A stretch of DNA of 64,000 nucleotides, taken from assembly GCA_002943765.1 (NCBI GenBank), contig PQWQ01000016.1, forward strand, positions 1,178,001 to 1,242,000, in the 5' to 3' direction. This document shows positions 1 to 12,200 of the stretch, in pieces. The stretch's first letter is position 1. Every line of letters begins with the position of its first letter. The position numbers and the translations under genes are program-made. The DNA comes from Psoroptes ovis (lineage: Eukaryota; Arthropoda; Arachnida; Sarcoptiformes; Psoroptidae). Under the pieces are notes generated by a model. It did not search any database. It saw only the letters and a program-made list of their open reading frames with translations, and was not told where the DNA came from.

Positions 1-3000
1 AATTTATTAAACATACCCGAATTGAATTATTCAAATCGGTCGAATTACAATGTTCATTAAAATCTGATCTTATGTATTCATACGACATTAATAATAATCA
101 AAATATTAATAATCCAGCAATGTTTATCAATAATAATGATTATCCATCTGATACAATGATGATTAATGAAAATTATCATAAATATCAACATAATTACAAC
201 AAGCTTAATTCATATAAAAATAATAATAATAATTTCAATGATAATAATAATAATAATAATAATGATTTAGTAATGTTAATTTTTTGGTTCAAAGGATTGA
301 ATATGAAAGCACCATTTTTAACCGTTGATAGCCGTAATTTTTACAATCAAAAGATGGCATCATCATCATCATTGTTGTCGTCAAATAAATATTTTTCAAA
401 TGAATTTTTAAGCAACAATAATAATAATAATAGTGATTATATCACCACCTATCGTTCCATATTCAAACAGAGTTTAAATTTTGAAAATCAAATAAATGAA
501 AATATCGTCTATCAAACTAATGGTGTTAGTGATTCATTTTTAAAACGTTTAAAATATTCAATTGATTTCATCGAACAGAAATTTTATTTATTCATCGATC
601 ATATACAATATGAAGATGAAGGTATTTATCGTTGTCGTGTTGATTTTCGACATTCACGTACAATAAATCAATTTATACATTTAGAATTAATTGGTAAGCT
701 ACGTTTGAAATGAGATTTTATAATTTATTATTTTGATCATCAATTGAATTTTTCTATATTTCAGTATCACCAAAAAATTTATTTATTTATGATCAACACA
801 ATACATTAATCACCAATGGTAGCCTTGCAGGACCTTATTATGAAGGTCAATCTATTGAATTAATCTGTAAAACTGAACAATGTATTTGTTTTTTTTTTGA
901 ATTCATAATCTTTTTTGAAAAATTGATGACTTTTTTTTGATCCAATCCAAAATATAGCTAAACCATTACCACAAGTGCTTTGGTATGAAGGCAATACGCT
1001 GATCGATGATACATATGAGCTTGTTAGTCATAATAATAATAATGAAATTAATTATAATAATTCAACTAAATCAGCTATGAATAGTGATAAATATCTTTAT
1101 AAATCTTTGCTACGTTCACGTAATCGATTAAAATTGAAACAACCATTAAAGCGACAAGATTTATTTCGAAAATTAACCTGTTTGGCTATGAATAATGAAA
1201 TGAATGCACCAATATCTAGTTCGATTATCATTGATTTAATTTGTTTGTATTTGTTTTTTGAATTCATTTATTTTGTATATTTATAATTGTTTTCGTGTTA
1301 TTTATTTCCTATGGATAGTACCACCTTTGAATGTTGAAATAATGATCAATCCAAAAGAAGTGTTTTACAAAGGTAAACATTCGAAACTATTGTGTCGTTC
1401 ATTCGGTTCTAGACCATTTGCTCAATTACATTGGTATCGTAATGATGAAAGAATTTTCACCAATATCGAGTGAGTACAAATGTATTGGATTTTTGAATCA
1501 TTTAATTGATTGATCGTATCGATTTTTTTCTAATAGAGATTATTATGATATCAAAGAAAATGTAACACGTAGTATTATAAAATTTGTGCCAAATGAAAAT
1601 GATAATGGTGTTGATATTGTTTGTAAAGCTATCAATATTCGTCTGGCTTCTGCAGTGAATAATAAAAGCATCGACAGATATCAATCGATTATGGATAAAC
1701 ATCGATTAATTGTTTATTGTATGTCCAATCGATAATCCGAGGCTAAAGATTTTTTAATTCTAATTTTTTTCTTTTATTCTTTAATTGCAAAGATGTACCA
1801 ATCATTTATTTATCGGTGATTCCCAATGCTGCAAAACATGGCCTTAATGAATCGACATTTATTGAAAATACATCCGTTAAATTGTTATGTACAATCGATG
1901 CTAATCCATTGCCAAATAAGAAATCGATTGTTTGGTATTTTAATTCAAAACCAATCAATCATTTACTTCTTTCCAATGATCGTATGTGTATATGTGTTGA
2001 ATAATTTAATCCAAAATTCAATTGAATTTTTTTTTTTTAAATTCTCATTTGAATAATTTGAAATTAGGATTTCAGATCATTAATTACACTCAGCTATGGA
2101 TCAATTGTTTACAATCTGAATTACACAATGGTAATTATTATTGTATGGCCGAAAATACACAAGGACGTAATCGTAGTAATGATTTAATGATACAAGTATT
2201 ATGTATGTTTAATGTATAATTATAATTATGATTAATTAATATTTTATCTTATATTCAAAAAAAGATGCACCAAAATGTCGTCATACAAAAAAATATACGA
2301 TCGCAATCAATGAAACAATATCGATTGTTTGTGATGTCGATGCAAATCCATCTTTAACATATTTTAATTGGTATTTGAATGGTACAAAAATATCGATACA
2401 TAATTATGTAAAATATACAACCAGAGGTACACAAAGTATACTACAATATACACCATACACTTATAATGATTATGGACAATTGTATTGTGTTGCACAGAAT
2501 TCGATTGGTCGAATAAAACATCCATGTATATTTACAATTTTGCCCAAAAATTATCCACAAATCGATTCTGATCAACATAGACAATCGATTGATAAATGTA
2601 TTATAAATATTATTGATCATAATAATTTGCATTATAATAATATTGATGAAAAATCAACAATTAAATGTTATTATAATAATATTGAACCACTCAAAACACG
2701 AATAGCGTATTGCCGGCTGCAAATATATCGTTCATATGATATGAAATCAATTGCCAACATTACCAGTGATATAAATTGGATAAATCAATCAAATTATTGT
2801 GAATTTGATTATGATAAATCAATACCAAATTCAATGAATGGAATTCAATTGAAATTGATTGTAAATATAATGGATTCAATGAAAAATGAACCACTAGGTC
2901 GATCATATACATTTTATCATATAAAATTTTTCAATGAAAAATCGCAAATAGCAACTACGACCGTTTCAAATTCATTAATACCAATCATATTAAATCATAT

Positions 3001-3578
3001 TAGTAATGATTTTATTGATAATAATAACAATAATTTGACAAGAATATCGAATGAAAACAATACATTCATTATCGATGATGATGATGATGATGATGATCAA
3101 TATTCAATTTCAATAATAATTAAACAAAAAGGTAAGCTAAATATGAATTCAAAATAAATATTTTCACAGGTATTATCAATTCAATTCAAATTAATTTACA
3201 AAATATTTAGGACTATTGTTAAAACAATCATTGATCGACAATGGTAATTGGATATTTATCATTATTTTCGGTTCGCTGCTCGTGCTGATGATATTTTTGA
3301 TACGTACAATCGTTAGAATACAAGAATTAAAGAAACAGCAACAACAACAACATCATCATCAAAATGAAAATTCAAATAATTTGATTAAACAATTGGACAA
3401 TGATTATGATGATGATGATCATGATCATGATTCGAATAATTTGATTGAACTAAGACAATTATATCTGAATAATGATGATGATCTAATTGATGATAATGAT
3501 TATAATCAAACAAAATTATTATTTATTAATTCAAATCATATTGAACCAAGTAAAACATCAATGGTGACAATGGTTTAG
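1..3578 (+). CDS. Sidestep-family immunoglobulin-superfamily transmembrane receptor, 5' end cut by the window edge
   Basis: Nine exons keep one frame: 1-693, 765-881, 958-1242, 1319-1469, 1537-1718, 1793-1981, 2068-2202, 2265-3131 and 3211-3578 (994 codons seen). They encode about five Ig domains, each with a B-strand Cys, a Trp and a late YxC (GIYRCRVDF, GNYYCMAEN, GQLYCVAQN). A Cys-containing FN3-like region follows, then one membrane helix (IFIIIFGSLLVLMIFLI, near 3253-3300) and an acidic, Asn-rich cytoplasmic tail. The motif CRVDFRHS followed by a VSP linker is typical of arthropod Sidestep proteins, which are neuronal or muscle cell-surface ligands for Beat receptors in axon guidance. 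Ig1 carries an Asn-rich insert of about 65 residues between its Cys and Trp. The start codon and signal peptide lie outside the window. Other Ig receptors remain possible, so the family call is inference from motifs. Confidence 0.8.
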
Positions 3579-3663
3579 CTTTAGATATATATATATATAT
3601 ATGCTTTTGGATCTGAAATATTTGAATTTTGATTTGAATTTTTTGTTTGTTTGTTTGTTGAGA

Positions 3664-3673
3664 AATAAATAAA
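3664..3673 (+). promoter_or_regulatory. Polyadenylation signal of the sidestep-like gene
   Basis: Two overlapping AATAAA hexamers lie about 90 bases after the stop codon, following a TTTG microsatellite. Confidence 0.55.
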
Positions 3674-3978
3674 GTTTTTGTGTTTTTAATTACTTATTTC
3701 AATTATAAATTTTGAATTTTTTGAATTTTTTGAATTTTCTTGAAATTTCGTGAAATTTTTCTCGAAATTTGAGATTGAATTCACCAAATAAAACAAATAA
3801 ACAAGCATGCGTCTATGAATTAATCAAAAGCCAACGACTGGTGGTAAAATGCTTGCAACATTTGCAAATGAATAAATTGACTAATTGCATTGATGCTGCA
3901 TTGCATTAAATGAAAAAAAAAAGTGTCAATTCATCAAATTATTATTATTTTGAATATTGATTAAAATAATAATAATAA

Positions 3979-4062
3979 TATTAGGGTTGTCCCATAAGTT
4001 CTTGTCGATTTTCCGAAAATTTTCTACGATATAATCGGCAAGAACTTATGGGACAATCTAAT
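3979..4062. mobile_element. Palindromic mariner-like MITE, copy 1 (CCCATAAG ends, type-B loop)
   Basis: TA-flanked inverted repeat. The left arm GTTGTCCCATAAGTTCTTG pairs with CAAGAACTTATGGGACAA. The loop CTACGATATAATCGGC is the one normally found with the other end type. Confidence 0.85.
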
Positions 4063-4254
4063 ATATTTTTCACTATTTTCCTCATTTGCAAATACAAATG
4101 ACCATTAACAACCAAACATTTTTTTTACTATTGAAAAGTGGCATCAAAATCAATTGTTTTTTTTGAACACATTTTGTTTCAATGTGTCTGAATCAGCGAA
4201 AAATTGCAGCAGCAGCAGCAGCAAATATCATCTCTCTATGTGTTTGTATGTATG

Positions 4255-4339
4255 TATTAGGTTGTCCGATAAGTTCTTGCCGATTTTCTCATAATTCCTT
4301 ACGATATAATCGGCAAAAACTTTTCGGACAACCTTATAT
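4255..4339. mobile_element. Palindromic mariner-like MITE, copy 2 (type B)
   Basis: TTAGGTTGTCCGATAAG on the left and CTTTTCGGACAACCTTA on the right surround the loop TTACGATATAATCGGC. Confidence 0.85.
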
Positions 4340-5676
4340 TTATCAATTTTTACATTTATTTATTTATTTATTTATCATAATTTGAAACATTTCGAAAGCT
4401 TTGTAAGCTCATGTTTATTCTTGTGTCTGTGTGTGTGTGGAAATATAAATAGTTTGATTGAAAACTTTAAGAAATTTGAAAATTTTCAAAAGCAACCGGT
4501 ATAGCCCTTATTAAAATTCAAAATTCAAATTCAACTTAACCCTTTGAAAAATTGAACGGGTGGAAAAACGATCATTCAATTTTTTTTTTTTTGAAATTTT
4601 CGAAAAATCTGTGTCAATTGAATTTTCAAAAATCAAAGACCTGTCACTCGGATGCGTAAATGTTCATCATCATCATGTGCATCGAGAGAGTTTTTGAATT
4701 GACAAAGCACATATTTATTATTATTTCATTTTTCACCCTCGAAAAAAACAAATCAAAATCAAAAATAACAAGTTTTACATTAAACATTGAACATTGAATA
4801 TAAATGTAAACAACGATCAATGATTGATCATTGATCAAATTCATTCATTTCATTCATTTTCCATTGAAACTATTTATGAAAAAAAATATAAAATTGAATA
4901 AATGAATGAATGAATGAAAATGAATGAAATAAAACTTTCAAAAACCATTCGATAATGGGCCACAGATGACAACTTAATCAAAGTAAGAAACTAATAATAA
5001 TAAATGCAGAGTAAACTACTACTGTGTATGATATATATGTGTGTGTTTGAGCATTTATTATTATAAAAATATTAAATACATTGGACCTTGAGTATATTCA
5101 AAGCCTAAAATATTAATCATTATTCAAACTATATGCCGAATAACCGAAAAAAAATTCACAAGTTGTTGGTGTTGTTGTTGTTGTTCATATTCATCATCAT
5201 CATCATCAAACAATGTTTGAAAAGTTTGATTTAGTTTGATTTTTTTTTTTTTTTTTTGGGCAAAAATAAAATGAAAACTCTTGGGACCATTTTATTTGGT
5301 ATATGTACCGATGAACCTTGCTTGGTACGCATTTATGTACTGAAACAGTACCAAAGTATCGAAAACCATGGAACAGAATGCTCCTCACTCTGTCTCTCTC
5401 TCTGTTTCATTCGATTAATCAATAATACTGCTTACGATCAAAGAACATACGATTTTTGATCCATTCATTCAGATCATTCATTCATTCATTTATTCAGCTC
5501 ATTTCATTTCATTGATTCTTATTTGATTCACAGAAATATAAAAATTTTTAATTCACAGCAAATAAATGAATGAACGAATTATATCTGGTTATTTTATTTG
5601 TGTTTTCATTTCATGTGTTTATGTGTGTCTTAGGGTTTATTATATACACATTTAAGCATCTGAATGATATGAATAT

Positions 5677-5760
5677 ATTAAGTTGTCCGAAAAATTTTTA
5701 CCGATTTTTCAATGATTTTCTACGATATAACCGGCCAAAAACTTTCCGGACAATCTAATA
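5677..5760. mobile_element. Palindromic mariner-like MITE, copy 3 (type B)
   Basis: TTAAGTTGTCCGAAAAAT on the left and TTTCCGGACAATCTAA on the right surround the loop CTACGATATAACCGGC. Confidence 0.85.
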
Positions 5761-6375
5761 TTAAAAACAAAATAATAATAATAAATGTTTATAATGGACC
5801 ATAGAATTTTCAATGTTACAGAACCTGGAAAACCAAATGAAAACCATAAAATAAAACCAGATATTTTTTTTTTTGGAAAAAATATGTCTGTATACATTCA
5901 AATGTATGGCCAAGTTGCCAATTGAATCGACAATTGTCAAAACTGTCTACGGGTGTTTTCATTCATTCATTGGATTCATTTGATTCATTTCATTCATTCA
6001 ATTGTTTGTAAAATGTTTGCGTTAACGATTTAAATAAATCGATCGAAACACAGTAAATCGTCGATATTTTTACAAATATGTGTTTATGTGTATATGAGCT
6101 TAAGATATATATATATATATACCCCAACCAAATGAATATCATTTCTATTATTTAGTATTTAGTATTTTCTGGTTATTTCACTTTGATTGAAAATTCATTG
6201 ATCTATTCACATGTTTCAAATGTTGAAAAAAAAAATGAAAACCATTCAATGCGATTCAATGATGATGATATATACAAAAAAAAAAAACAAATGGATTAAT
6301 AATGAAAATAATTTTCATTTTATTTCATTTTTCTTTGGTTGGTTTTATTTTCAGTGATTGGCTGCTATTATTTTA

Positions 6376-6464
6376 TATTTCGGTTGTCCGAAAAGTTTTT
6401 GCCAATTTTTTTCAATAATTTTCTATCAAATAACCGGTGAAAAACTTTATGGACAATCTAATAT
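6376..6464. mobile_element. Palindromic mariner-like MITE, copy 4 (type B, diverged)
   Basis: CGGTTGTCCGAAAAGTTTTT on the left pairs with AAAAACTTTATGGACAATCT on the right. Confidence 0.8.
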
Positions 6465-7301
6465 TTTCTATTATTTTCAATTTTCATCGAACAACAATAT
6501 TTTCGGTTCGTTTAGCGGTTAGTTAAGTGAGAATTTCGATTCAATTCAATTCAATTCATTCATATTTATACAATATTTATTCATTTAGTTAGTTTATTAT
6601 TATTGACATCATCATTTATTGTGTACGCATTATTAACATTTAAATATGTTTTTGTTAAAGGTTTTTTTTTTCATTCGGGTATTCATTGTTCAAAGGTTAA
6701 CACTTGTCTATTCAAACTGACACTGGGTGATATACACTTGAAGCAAATAAATATAAATAACTTGTCTATTTGGTCTATTGGCCATGATAATAACCTGAAA
6801 CAAAATAGAAATGAAATCACAATATACTTGATGTGCATTTTGTTGTTGTTTGTTTGTTGTTTGGGTCTGTGCTGGATCTGTTTATTGTCAAATTTTTTAA
6901 ATAAAAAAACCGAATATATATCGAAAAAAAAAATGAAAATGTCAAACATTCAAACATGTATTATTTGAATGACCTTAAATGCCATTTTTTTCGAAAATAG
7001 AACAAAAAATGGTTGAATCAATGATTCAATGGTTATATTCAATGAATTTCAACCATTTCAATTTCAAAAAAACAGGTGCCAAATATCTATTTCATTAATG
7101 ATGATGTGGTCCATTATTATTATTATTATTTTCAAATACATTTGATTTTGGAAAAATCGTTGGCCGAAAATTCAAAAAATTAAAATTTCTGAAATTTGGA
7201 AATTCGGAAAAAATTTCTGGGGAAAATCAAAGAATCAAAGAATTAATTATTTATTTGAAATTATTTCACAATCAATCCTTTGATTCTGAATTTGTTAATT
7301 A

Positions 7302-7386
7302 TATTAAATTGTCCAATAAGTTCTTGCCGTTTTTAAGTTTCTTTTTCATTCCAAAAAACAGCAAGAACTTATTGGACAACCTAATA
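7302..7386. mobile_element. Palindromic mariner-like MITE, copy 5 (symmetrically mutated arms)
   Basis: Left TTGTCCAATAAGTTCTTGC and right GCAAGAACTTATTGGACAAC. The same CCC-to-CCA change is present in both arms. Confidence 0.85.
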
Positions 7387-8141
7387 TTTATCTCTCTGTC
7401 TTTCTCATTTCAAATGACCAGAATTCACTCGAAAATAATCAAATAACGAAGAACGTCAAAATTCCAGTAGTTCGAGAAATTTTGGTGAAAAAAAAATTTC
7501 GGTAAATGTCACCATTTCGTCCGAAATTTGCCATACAAAAACCACTAAAACATTGTGTACCAAACAAACAAAACAAAATGCCAAATTTCAAAAATGTCTA
7601 TTTTCTATCTCTTTGAAATGGCCATTTTCTTATATTTCATTTCATTTTGTGTTTTATTTGTTTAATTTTCAATTGTTTTCATTCATTTCATTCATTCATT
7701 TTATTATTATTACATTTGTGTCTGTGTCTTTGTGTGTGTGTGTGTGTGTGTATTTCTTTCGATAATTGAATTAAATTCACATTCATTTCATTTCATTTTG
7801 TTTTATTCTGAATTTCGTTCGTTCATTCGTTGGTTGGTTTGCTCTCTTCGATTCGATATCTAAGAATGTTCGTTTGCCTTGAAATTGCCTTGAATTTTGC
7901 TTTGAATTCGTATTAATTTGGTCCAAAAATACGGACCCACAGAGACAGTAAGAAGAGAATAAGGATTCTTCTTCTTATTTCTTATTCTATTTCTTTGAAT
8001 TGAAACACTGATAATAATAATGATATGAAAATTTCTTGGGCCATTTTCAAGCCGTTTGCCAATTTGAAAATAGAATGAAAATGATAACAATGGTAACAAT
8101 GCAAATGGTAACCATTCACAGCTGAAATACAATTCCATTTT

Positions 8142-8164
8142 TGTGTGTGTGTGTGTGTGTGTGT
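8142..8164. repeat. (GT)n microsatellite
   Basis: Uninterrupted TG/GT dinucleotide tract of about 22 bases. Confidence 0.9.
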
Positions 8165-8220
8165 ATGCAACTTTGCCTTGAACATATTCATGGTTTTCAA
8201 AATTCCATAGATCCAACACC

Positions 8221-8245
8221 ATATATATATATATATATATATATA
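8221..8245. repeat. (AT)n microsatellite
   Basis: Uninterrupted AT tract of 25 bases. Confidence 0.9.
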
Positions 8246-8395
8246 GACCTGAAAAAACAAAGAATTGGAACATTTCCCATTCAAACAAACAAATCCCACC
8301 CATATGAATTCATGTATTTTTCGATTATTATTCTATTTTTTGGAACACTATATGTGGAATATATAATAATGGTTGATGATGATTGGTTGAATCAA

Positions 8396-8397
<2 letters not shown>

Positions 8398-8431
<34 letters not shown>
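8398..8431. repeat. (AC)n microsatellite
   Basis: AC/CA dinucleotide tract of about 34 bases. Confidence 0.9.
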
Positions 8432-8433
<2 letters not shown>

Positions 8434-9204
8434 AAAAATATTCTGTAAGTTAATAGTTGAATATATGTATGTGTGTCTAAGTGTGAGTGAGAAAAATGGT
8501 CCAAAATAATTGGTTCTTAGTTGGTCTATGGTCGATTTTATTCTGGTTTTTTTTCTGTGTATTTCTGGTTCCATTGATTCAATCATTGATTCAACCATTG
8601 ATTCAATCATTGATTCTTTGATTCTGGTCGGTTGGTGAATTTGAAAAAGGAAATTTTTCACTCATCAATTCAATTCAATTCATTCAAACATTGTCACATT
8701 TGAAAAAATATTTTTTTTTTTGGAAAATTGAAATTTCAATTTGAAAATTTCAATAACGAAAATCCACCGATTAGTTATGCATTGAATTTTTGCTTATTTT
8801 CGCTTATTATCAATTGATCCGATCATCAATTCATCGATTCAATTCAATATTTGAATATTTGAATATTTTTGATTGATTGATTTGATTCAAAAAAAAACCT
8901 GTTACGTGACAGAATTGAATGTTATGCAAATTAAGATATTAATTTTGAAAAATTCAAATTATTTGTTTATTTATTCATTTATTTATTCAGTGATTCAATT
9001 CATTTTGATTGTGTCGTCCAACATTGTTTTCATCAATTGTCCAGTGAACGATATCATCATTATTATCATCTAAATGATTTTTTGAATTTAATTATTTGAA
9101 TATTTTTTTTTTTTGATAATTATTTATTGATTTTTTTAGTTCCACGTCAAAATATTTGATAAAATTTAAATTTTTTCGATTAATTAATTAATCATCAAAA
9201 AATC

Positions 9205-12200
9205 ATGGATCATTATTCATCATATTTAAATCAAAGTTTTGATCCAACAACATGTCCATTATCATCACCAATGGATTCGATTAGTTCTGCTTGTCAGTTG
9301 ACATGTACGGCCGGTTATCCCGATATTCATAGTACATCTTGTTCACAGATTACCACTGGTTATGGCCGTTATGCAACACCATCAGTAACGTCAACTAATC
9401 ATCCGATGACAGCACCAATATCGACAATGCGTCCGAATCATACGACGATTGGACCAACAACAAATGGATCGGCAGCAATGTCATCGATATCAAGTCGTAT
9501 GACAGCGGCTGCTGCAGCTGCAGCCGCAGCAAATCATATGGCAACAGCAGCAGTTGCAGCAAGTGGTCATCGTTCAACAATCGTCAATCACCATCATCAT
9601 CATCCGCACAATGATCATATGCAATCATCAATGTTTCAGACTGGTATCGGTTTACAAAGTAATCCTTTTAAATAAATTTATTTATTTCTTTATTGAAGAT
9701 TTAATTATATCTGAGATTAATTATGATAATCAAATAATTTTTCGAATACAAAAGATTTTCCATATAAAATAATGACCAATGATGTAACGAATATTACGGA
9801 AAAACGTAAACAACGCCGTATACGGACAACATTCAGTTCATCACAGTTGAAAGAATTGGAAAAAGCATTTCAAGAAACACATTATCCCGATATTTATACA
9901 CGTGAAGAAATTGCATTGCGTACCGATTTGACTGAAGCACGTGTTCAGGTATGTTTGTATCCATTTATTTTCTTATTATCGTTTATGAATCTATGAATCC
10001 ATTTGACAAAATTATAGCTATAAACCAATTTGAATCTATTTCAATTTGATAAGATAAATCTCAGTGAAATCTTATTTCAATTTCTGATTAACTTACAAAT
10101 ATTTGAATGGTAATTTTCAAACTGAAATTTTCGTGTGAATTTTTTTCTCAAAACAAAAATTGATCAAATACATCAGAGAATATCGATTTTGACAGGTGCT
10201 CTATTATGGGTGGTGGTTTATTGCCCATGCAAATATCTCCAGAGACTCCAATATTTCTGTGTGTGTGTGTGTGTATGTATGAGTTTGCAATAGACAAAAT
10301 ATGAAAAAATTTTTACATCCAACAAAAAAAAAAAAACACGTGTCACTTGTGATGTTTTCATTTTTGTGTGTGTATGTGTGTGTGTGTGCCTTTTTTATGT
10401 ATGGAAGGGTGTGTGTGTGTCTGTGTTGTGTGTGTGTGTATGTATTGCGAGCAGTAACAACACGTGTCTTGTCGATGTCGATGGTACATGCAAACATTGC
10501 ATACAGACATACAAATTGAATTTATTTCGAGTATGAAAATTTCGAAAATTGAAAAAAATGATTCAAAAAAAAATGATAATTGTTCAATACACAATTCACA
10601 ATGCAAACAGCCATCGACATACACACACAGAGACACACACACATTTCGATAGGAATGACTCTTGTTCATTTATTTATCAATTTTTCTGAAATTTTCCCAA
10701 AATTTTCTCGAAATTTTCTCGGACCCTCAAAAATGAATATAATCAATTTGAATTGGTCAAATTTCGGTGAAATTGTTTCGAAGAAAACATCCAAAAATCG
10801 ATTAATAATGATTGTTTTAAACAAATGATTCTTGATCTTCATATTTTCGACAAAAACTTATGGGACAACCTAATATTTTTCAATGTTGGCCATCAAATTT
10901 TCTTTTTTTACTGATATTTTTTCATAATAATAATTCTCTTGGTCCATGTTTTCTCTCTGTCTTTCTCTGGATTCTCTTGTAGAATTGACACGTGTCAAAA
11001 TGCAATTTTCGATATTATTATTCGATTGGTAGCAATTAGAATATCAAAGAAATATTTTTTACCCAATACAACAATCCAATTGAATTGAACAATCCCATTG
11101 AATTGAATTGAAAATGAATGCATCAAATAATTGTTTTTCAGCTCTCTCTCATTGGTTGTCTGAATTTCATTCATATATCCATACATCTTAATCGACGAAA
11201 AAATGTCCATTTTTACTGTTTTTAATCGTCGTCCAAGTCATCCAAGTCGATTTGTGATGTATGATGATCCGGTCTGTTTGCTTGTTTGTTCGAAATAATT
11301 GATTTTAGCAGTGTTATTTTATGTTTCCAGAGATGTTTCCAGATACACTGACACACATCAATATATACGTGTTTATTTCCATTTCTTTCTATGTGTATTT
11401 TTGTAAAACACAAATATATATATGACTTTTAATCAAACTAATGGATTTGAATAATTTACAAATATTTTTTTGTTTTGTTTTGATCAAAATAAACAATTCA
11501 AAACAAAACAATTGAAAATAATGATAATAATAATAATTTAATGGTTAGTTTTTTTCAAGTTTTGAATTGTTTGTAGCTTTGTGAATACGACTTTTTGGCT
11601 ACACACAAAAATATACCGGATCTGATAATGATCATAATGATAAACAACAACAGATTCAATTGTGCATATTTCACAAGACACACATTTGTGTGTGTGCAAA
11701 TACATTTAGCAGACCATTTTCTGAATGAAATTGGAACAAAATAACAAAATAGATTTAGAAGCTTTATCCGAGATTTATTTAAAAATTTAAAATTTGTTTA
11801 TTTGTTTCGGAAATAATAATAATAATAATAATAATACAGATATTTATACGTAAATGATATGATTTGTGATTTGATTTTCGTGTTTATTTGATTTGTTTAT
11901 TTGGTTGTTTGTTGGTGGTGGTGGCACTTTTCCAGACAATTGCCAAGCATTTTAGATAATCAAATTGTGATATGGCTTATTTGTGTATGGTTCTTTGAAA
12001 TTTTGAAATTTCAAATTTTCAAATTTTGAAATTTTCAAATTTTCAAATTTTCAAAATCAAAATTTTCAAATCACATTGAATTCATATTGTCCCAAATTTG
12101 GAAATAAAGGATTGATTCTGTGGACATATATTGATGAAATATATTTCCAATTGAAAAATATATTGAGCTGTCCCATAAGTTCTTGTCGATTATATCGTAG

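Larger units (their letters stand above)
3579..9204. other. Gene-free intergenic region
   Basis: No conserved coding sequence was recognised on either strand. The stretch holds five palindromic mariner-like elements (annotated separately), many A/T runs, TTCA-type tandem repeats and (TG)n, (AT)n and (CA)n microsatellites. The open frames here (such as 5256-5459, 6603-6968 and 7860-8303) are compositionally repetitive and resemble no family I know. The distal part presumably contains the Phox2 promoter, but no specific site could be identified. Confidence 0.6.

Noticed and set aside
5256..5459. 67-codon frame, possibly a cysteine-rich small protein
   Set aside because: Only a few Cys without a regular pattern, starts after a poly-T run, and ends in CT repeats. 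Not supportable as a gene.
6603..6968. 121-codon frame with hydrophobic stretches
   Set aside because: Hydrophobicity follows from T-rich DNA. No family resemblance and no splice or context support.
7860..8303. 147-codon open frame on the minus strand
   Set aside because: It runs through (AT)n and (GT)n microsatellites, giving Ile-Tyr and Thr-His repeats, and has no conserved block. A chance frame.
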